Assembly (NCBI GenBank): GCA_012728855.1
Contig: JAAYEH010000134.1
Span: forward strand, 1 to 36,569
Direction: 5' to 3'
DNA length: 36,569 bases
DNA from: Rhodopirellula sp.
GTDB taxonomy: Bacteria > Planctomycetota > Planctomycetia > Pirellulales > Thermoguttaceae
Shown here piece by piece: positions 33,238-36,569 of the stretch (within the stretch, counting starts at the first letter, position 1; every line of letters starts with the position of its first letter). The notes beneath the pieces are model-generated. The model did not search any database, was not told where the DNA came from, and worked only from the letters and a program-made list of their open reading frames with translations. The position numbers and the translations under genes were made by a program.

Positions 33238-33639
33238 TTACTCTCCGGGGACAATCTTGCCACCGCCGAACGCTGACCGCGATCGCTCTTGGAGCTCCGC
33301 CAGCGGGTACAGGTAAGGCTTCGTGAGGCAATCCACGATCGCGCCCGCTGCCAGCCACCACAGCGGCCCGTACCCGTGCCCGTGTAACTCGAAGCGCGGC
33401 GCGTACGTCGCGCAGAGTCCCTCGTACCATCGATCGAGTTCGGCCTCCCTCTCCGGCCAAAGGTCGAAGAACGTGACCGGCGCGTCCGGCAACCAACGGT
33501 CTTGGGTTTCCTCCAGCGCGCCCAACACGTGCCGCGATCGGCTTGGCCATGGCGACCATGCAACCGTGACCAAGACAATAGCCCGCGGAGCCGCGAGCAG
33601 CGCCGAGACCTGATCGAACCGCTCGAGAGCAATTGCCAC
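33238..33639 (-). CDS. Thioredoxin-fold-like cassette protein without active-site cysteines
   Basis: 133 residues. The GTG at 33639 has GGAGG eight bases upstream and lies 17 bases after attC-like site 4; the longer frame to 33717 crosses that site and is rejected. AIVLVTVAWSPWPSRSRHVLGALEE resembles the strand and active-site loop of thioredoxins (W-C-x-x-C), but both cysteines are missing. HGYGPLWWLAAGAIVDCL follows at the position of the cis-Pro loop. Redox activity is unlikely and the function is unknown. Confidence 0.6.
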   Translation of the reverse strand: MAIALERFDQVSALLAAPRAIVLVTVAWSPWPSRSRHVLGALEETQDRWLPDAPVTFFDLWPEREAELDRWYEGLCATYAPRFELHGHGYGPLWWLAAGAIVDCLTKPYLYPLAELQERSRSAFGGGKIVPGE

Positions 33640-33656
33640 CCGCACGCCCTCCTGCC

Positions 33657-33755
33657 GCCGAACGACCAAGCTCAGCGGTGCGGCCCGCCGAGCGAATTGA
33701 GGAATTTCCAAAACCACTACGGGCGGGCCGCATCCGCTGCAGCGAGTGGTTCGGG
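33657..33755 (-). repeat. attC-like recombination site 4
   Basis: On the minus strand: CCCGAAC, CACTCGCT, extrahelical G, CAGCGG, extrahelical A, TGCGGCCCGCC. A loop follows, then GGCGGGCCGCA, CCGCTG, AGCTTGGTC, GTTCGGC. The bases next to the boxes (CACTC against TGGTC) do not pair, like the unpaired central spacer of attC. It starts 11 bases after the antitoxin stop and ends 17 bases before the next start. Confidence 0.7.
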
Positions 33756-33765
33756 TTGGCTGGTT

Positions 33766-33966
33766 TCAGGCACTCTGCTTCCGGGCAATCAATGCTCGCA
33801 CTTCCGGAGCCAGTTCGGTCGGCACCGCCATCATAGTAATCTCTTCCGCCTCTCTGGCGGCTTCAATTTCCGCAAACTGCTCATCTTCGCTCTGGTTCTC
33901 GTAATGCGCGAGCACTTCACGGACTCGCTGTTCGTCCCAACCGGGAGGAAAGTTCTGCTTGCTCAT
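33766..33966 (-). CDS. Antitoxin of DUF4258/BrnT-like pair
   Basis: 66 residues: SKQNFPPGWDEQRVREVLAHYENQSEDEQFAEIEAA, ending in VPTELAPEVRALIARKQSA. The FPPGWDExRVxxVLxHYExQ pattern is a common small partner of DUF4258-type toxins. The ATG overlaps the toxin stop by four bases. The order is toxin first, antitoxin second, as in BrnTA. Confidence 0.8.
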   Translation of the reverse strand: MSKQNFPPGWDEQRVREVLAHYENQSEDEQFAEIEAAREAEEITMMAVPTELAPEVRALIARKQSA

Positions 33967-34247
33967 CTGGGTTTTCTCCGTTGACGGCGGCGATAGGCAG
34001 TTTTCGCCTTGCCGCGAAGTTCGTAGGCCGTGATCACAAACACACTGTCGGGGTCTTCATCGGGTACGTAGATGACTTGCAGGTAGCGCCCGGCCGCTGT
34101 CTGGCCCAGCTTCATTCGGGAATCCCGCGTTCCCGGAAGGTCTTCGCCGCGCGAGCGAAGGACCTGCCGCACCTCGTCCTCGGTGACGTCATGCTCGTAG
34201 ATGTGCGGCAGTCCGGTGTCTGGATCCTCGTAGAAGCGGATTTCCAT
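33963..34247 (-). CDS. DUF4258/BrnT-like toxin
   Basis: 94 residues from an ATG behind GAGGAGC. EIRFYEDPDTGLPHIYEHDVTEDEVRQVL, then GQTAAGRYLQVIYV and DSVFVITAYELRGKAKTAYRRRQRR, follow the BrnT/DUF4258 (RelE-superfamily-like) pattern; the basic end and ITAYE motif are typical. It probably acts as a ribonuclease controlled by the downstream antitoxin. Confidence 0.8.
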   Translation of the reverse strand: MEIRFYEDPDTGLPHIYEHDVTEDEVRQVLRSRGEDLPGTRDSRMKLGQTAAGRYLQVIYVPDEDPDSVFVITAYELRGKAKTAYRRRQRRKPR

Positions 34248-34476
34248 TTCGGATTGCTCCTCGACCGCACTGCCGCCGCCAAAACAGCCGCATATCTTCC
34301 GCCGGCGACCCCCGACGCCCCACGATATATCCTACGCGCGGACCGCCTGGAACGCAACCGGCAGTGGCACCGCGCAGCAACAACTTGTGGGTGGCGGCTT
34401 TTGGCGCAACGGGCGCTCTGGGCCGGAATGGTCGTGCTTACTCGCGCCGCAGCAAGCCAGTCCAGCGGTCCAGCGC

Positions 34477-35025
34477 TTAATTCAGCCCGGTTCCATAATT
34501 GGCAATCGCCGTCACCAGCCACCACAGTACAAGAATACCAAGGACCGAGTACGTTATCCGATTCATCGAGCGGACACCGAAAGCAATCAGCTTTGGATCC
34601 AGCTCCGGATGACGACTCTCGACGATCTTGCGTTCAACACGGACGGTCGCGATATAGTAGGGAATCAAGATGAGGAGATTGCCCGCGGCCATCGCTATCA
34701 TAGTGAACCTTGTTGGAATGATGCCGCCAGTCAACGCGGTGAATGCGAGAATCTGAAAGCTGGGATCGCGATACCTCGGCGGCAAGAGGCATGCCAGTAT
34801 CCCGGCTGGAACCAGGCCCACCAAGGCCATGCACCACCCGGCAGGCAGGCCCGCCACCGTGGATCGCCAATTGGCATGTACAGCCGTGTCAAACGATTTC
34901 AAAAGGGGGATTCTCAACACGTGCGCAAGGACAATCGCCTCGATGGTCGCAACCAGAGGCAAGAGAACCGTGAAAAGAATCCAGTGCCCGATAAAACTCG
35001 GTAAGGCAACATTGGCCAGAAGCAT
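34477..35025 (-). CDS. Multi-pass membrane protein, function unknown
   Basis: 182 residues from the ATG at 35025, nine bases after attC-like site 5 with GGGCGAGAG between. A longer frame up to 35301 runs through the palindrome and is rejected. Hydrophobic helices lie at about 10-33, 50-73, 85-120 and 157-178, with a basic loop VRVERKIVESRHPELDPKLIAFG before the last. No family was recognised. The 229 bases after it (34248-34476) hold no gene, only a weak imperfect inverted repeat. Confidence 0.6.
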   Translation of the reverse strand: MLLANVALPSFIGHWILFTVLLPLVATIEAIVLAHVLRIPLLKSFDTAVHANWRSTVAGLPAGWCMALVGLVPAGILACLLPPRYRDPSFQILAFTALTGGIIPTRFTMIAMAAGNLLILIPYYIATVRVERKIVESRHPELDPKLIAFGVRSMNRITYSVLGILVLWWLVTAIANYGTGLN

Positions 35026-35033
35026 ATTCTCTC

Positions 35034-35125
35034 GCCCAACGAATTGGTTTCTATCCCGCCCGCTCCAACAGAGTACCGCAGCGCCGAAGGACCCAAAAGC
35101 GGGCGGGATAGAAACCCAGTTGAAC
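35034..35125 (-). repeat. attC-like recombination site 5 (canonical boxes)
   Basis: On the minus strand it begins GTTCAAC (fits RYYYAAC) and ends GTTGGGC (fits GTTRRRY), the published attC outer-box consensus. The stem GGTTTCTATCCCGCCCGC is a perfect 18-base pairing around a ~38-base loop, without the extrahelical bases of sites 1-4. This copy therefore has the best boxes but a divergent stem. Confidence 0.55.
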
Positions 35126-35308
35126 GAAACCGCCACCCGACGCGTTAGCCTGCTTAGGGTGTTTGCTTCGCTTCCCCAGGCACCGAAGAGCATTGTAGCG
35201 CCGCCCTCACCGACGTGCAAGCATTCACTCTGCCGGTAACCCACGCCGGCTCCTGACGGTGATGCCGATGGACACGGCTCCGCCCCTTCCCCGGCACACA
35301 CCGCTGCT
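35126..35308. other. Short segment between attC-like sites, no gene
   Basis: 183 bases between site 5 and the half site near the IS91-type element. Minus-strand frames run through it but show no family pattern or ribosome-binding site. It may be a gene-less or truncated cassette. Confidence 0.4.
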
Positions 35309-35327
35309 GCCGAACCAGCTCAGCGGT
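35309..35327 (-). repeat. Half attC-like site next to IS91-type element
   Basis: On the minus strand ACCGCTGAGCTGGTTCGGC, nearly the same as the right half of site 4 (ACCGCTGAGCTTGGTCGTTCGGC). No complementary left half is present before the transposase gene, which ends 35 bases away, so the other half was probably removed by the mobile element. Confidence 0.5.
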
Positions 35328-36569
35328 TCGTTTCGGACGTCGCTGGTCCTGTGCGAAGGGCTTCATCGTGCCGCCTCCGTCTGAGGGCCGCTCGTCGGCG
35401 GACGCGCACGGCAGGGACGATCTTCCCATTGGGCACGATCCGCCGCCGTGGCGTACGGTGAAGCAAGGAGAACCTCGAACCAACTCAGCGGCGTCTCCTT
35501 ACTCACCCTCGCTTGCAAGGTGCCCTGGCCGCAGGCCATGCACGTCTTCGCCAACCGCTGTTCTGCCTCCGATGCCTCCGGCACGGCCAGATCGGCGGCG
35601 GTACCCACCGTATCCACGCCTTCGAGTGCCGCGCGGACCTGCTCCTGCGTGGCGCGATGCCGGTGGGAGAACAGGCCGTAGTAACGAACCCGCTGAAAAC
35701 CTCGCGGCAAGACGTGCATCAAGTAACGACGGACGAACTCCTCGCCGTCGAGGCGGTGGGGACGGCGCTTCTTGCCTTTCCCTTTTTTGCTCCGATCCCG
35801 TGCCCAGAACGTCACCCGCCCACCCTCATGCGAAATCAGCCGCTTGTCGGAAATCGCCGCGCCGGCCACATAGCACGCCAAGTACTTCAGCACTGCGTCC
35901 GGCCCGTCGCAACCGTGCGGCGCTGCCTCACAGAAGACCACCCACTCCTTCTGATACAACGGAGTCAACCAGCGATGGAATGCCTCGCGGTCGGCCAGGT
36001 GCGCCAGCTTGCCCTCCAGCTTCAGCCGGCCTTGTGCGTGTAGCCTCTTCAGCCCGCCCAAGAACTTGCCGCGAAACAAGCGGCTCAGCGCCTTCACCGG
36101 CAGAAAGAACGCCTTCCGCTTCCGGCCTTGCTTCTTGCCCTCAGACGCCGCGATCCAGCGGCCGTCTGCCGACCACGCCCCGCCCGGTGCCACGCAATGG
36201 ACGTGCGGGTGATGATCCAGCAATTGGTCCCATGTGTGCAGCACCATCAGCGTCCCAGTCCGGCCGCCCAGGTGACACTCATCTTCCCCCATTTCGGCCA
36301 TGCTCTCCCAAGCCGTGCGGAACAGCAGGTTGTATACCTCACGGCGATTGGCCATCCCCAGAAGCGACAGATCCCCAGGCAAGGTGAACACCAAGTGAAA
36401 GTACGGCACCGGCAGGATCCGCTCCCGCAGCCGTGCCAGCCAGCGGGCCCGGGTCGGCCCGCCGCAGCTTGGGCAGAAGCGGTTGCGGCAGGAGTTGTAA
36501 CCGCCGAAAAACTCCGCCTCGCAGTGGTCGCACTGCTGGGTGTACGTGCCCATGGCCGGCGTGCGGCAG
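35328..36569 (-). mobile_element. IS91-like insertion element, left end and transposase
   Basis: Spans the transposase gene plus its 35-base downstream flank. The exact left terminus is not identifiable by eye because IS91 elements lack long terminal repeats and target duplications. The right end lies outside the window. Confidence 0.6.
35363..36569 (-). CDS. IS91 family HUH transposase (partial, runs off the right edge)
   Basis: About 400 residues are visible; the frame continues beyond the window (CRTPAMGTYT precedes the first ATG). The N-terminal zinc-binding region has CDHCEAEFFGGYNSCRNRFCPSCGG. The HUH motif is HHPHVHCVAPGGAW, and the tyrosine pair of the Y2 type lies in VLKYLACYVAGAA. 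EFVRRYLMHVLPRGFQRVRYYGL is the typical following region. IS91 elements move by rolling-circle replication. This one lies at the edge of the cassette-like array beside a half attC-like site. Confidence 0.92.
   Translation of the reverse strand, partial: CRTPAMGTYTQQCDHCEAEFFGGYNSCRNRFCPSCGGPTRARWLARLRERILPVPYFHLVFTLPGDLSLLGMANRREVYNLLFRTAWESMAEMGEDECHLGGRTGTLMVLHTWDQLLDHHPHVHCVAPGGAWSADGRWIAASEGKKQGRKRKAFFLPVKALSRLFRGKFLGGLKRLHAQGRLKLEGKLAHLADREAFHRWLTPLYQKEWVVFCEAAPHGCDGPDAVLKYLACYVAGAAISDKRLISHEGGRVTFWARDRSKKGKGKKRRPHRLDGEEFVRRYLMHVLPRGFQRVRYYGLFSHRHRATQEQVRAALEGVDTVGTAADLAVPEASEAEQRLAKTCMACGQGTLQARVSKETPLSWFEVLLASPYATAADRAQWEDRPCRARPPTSGPQTEAAR

Noticed and set aside
34405..34476. Weak inverted repeat (GGCCCAGAGCGC / GCGCTGGACC) after the membrane-protein stop
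   Set aside because: The position would suit another attC-like site, but the left box is missing and pairing is short, so I do not call it.

Overview
The window looks like the chromosome of a planctomycete (order Pirellulales or close). It is GC-rich. Two large secreted proteins share the planctomycete 'YDNSYWDGN' plus dockerin-like C-terminal module, one carries an LEPR-XLL-type N-terminus, and PEP-CTERM tails occur. There are also an arylsulfatase with EF-hands, a neutral-ceramidase-like Tat protein, a lipoprotein di-haem peroxidase and several large secreted glycosidase-like proteins.

Layout. (1) 1-7.1 kb is a cell-surface region: the 3' end of a repeat-rich secreted protein, a PEP-CTERM protein, an M28 metallopeptidase whose catalytic domain seems inserted into a cadherin-like domain, a decayed retropepsin-like fragment, a degenerate two-copy cis-element and an isolated PEP-CTERM tail. 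(2) 7.1-15.6 kb (minus strand) holds an aromatic-amino-acid decarboxylase and a two-gene operon of a GH101-like and a GH123/DUF4091-like protein, separated by long perfect palindromes. (3) 16-21.4 kb holds the di-haem peroxidase, a DEAD-box helicase immediately downstream of an NRDE/TANGO2 gene, and a beta-ketoacyl-ACP synthase III. (4) 21.8-28.9 kb (plus strand) is a probable operon: sulfatase, ceramidase-like protein, a second GH123/DUF4091-like protein and a PAPS-dependent sulfotransferase. With region 2 it suggests handling of a sulfated, GalNAc-type glycan or glycolipid. (5) 28.9-29.4 kb is a decayed clan-AA aspartic protease locus.

(6) 29.4-35.4 kb is the most unusual part. Small minus-strand genes, many of them toxin-antitoxin-like pairs, are separated by ~100-bp imperfect palindromes. 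Each palindrome starts 7-11 bases after a stop codon, ends a few bases before the next ribosome-binding site, is bounded by AAC/GTT-type boxes (GCCGAAC...GTTCGGC, in one case GTTCAAC...GTTGGGC) and mostly carries two extrahelical bases at conserved places six or seven bases apart. That is the architecture of integron attC sites, so I read this region as a gene-cassette array. No integrase lies in the window. An IS91-type HUH transposase (35.4 kb to the right edge) abuts a half attC site, and the left edge of the array falls on an AAC/GTT junction inside the protease remnant.

All functions are read from sequence motifs; no database search was possible.
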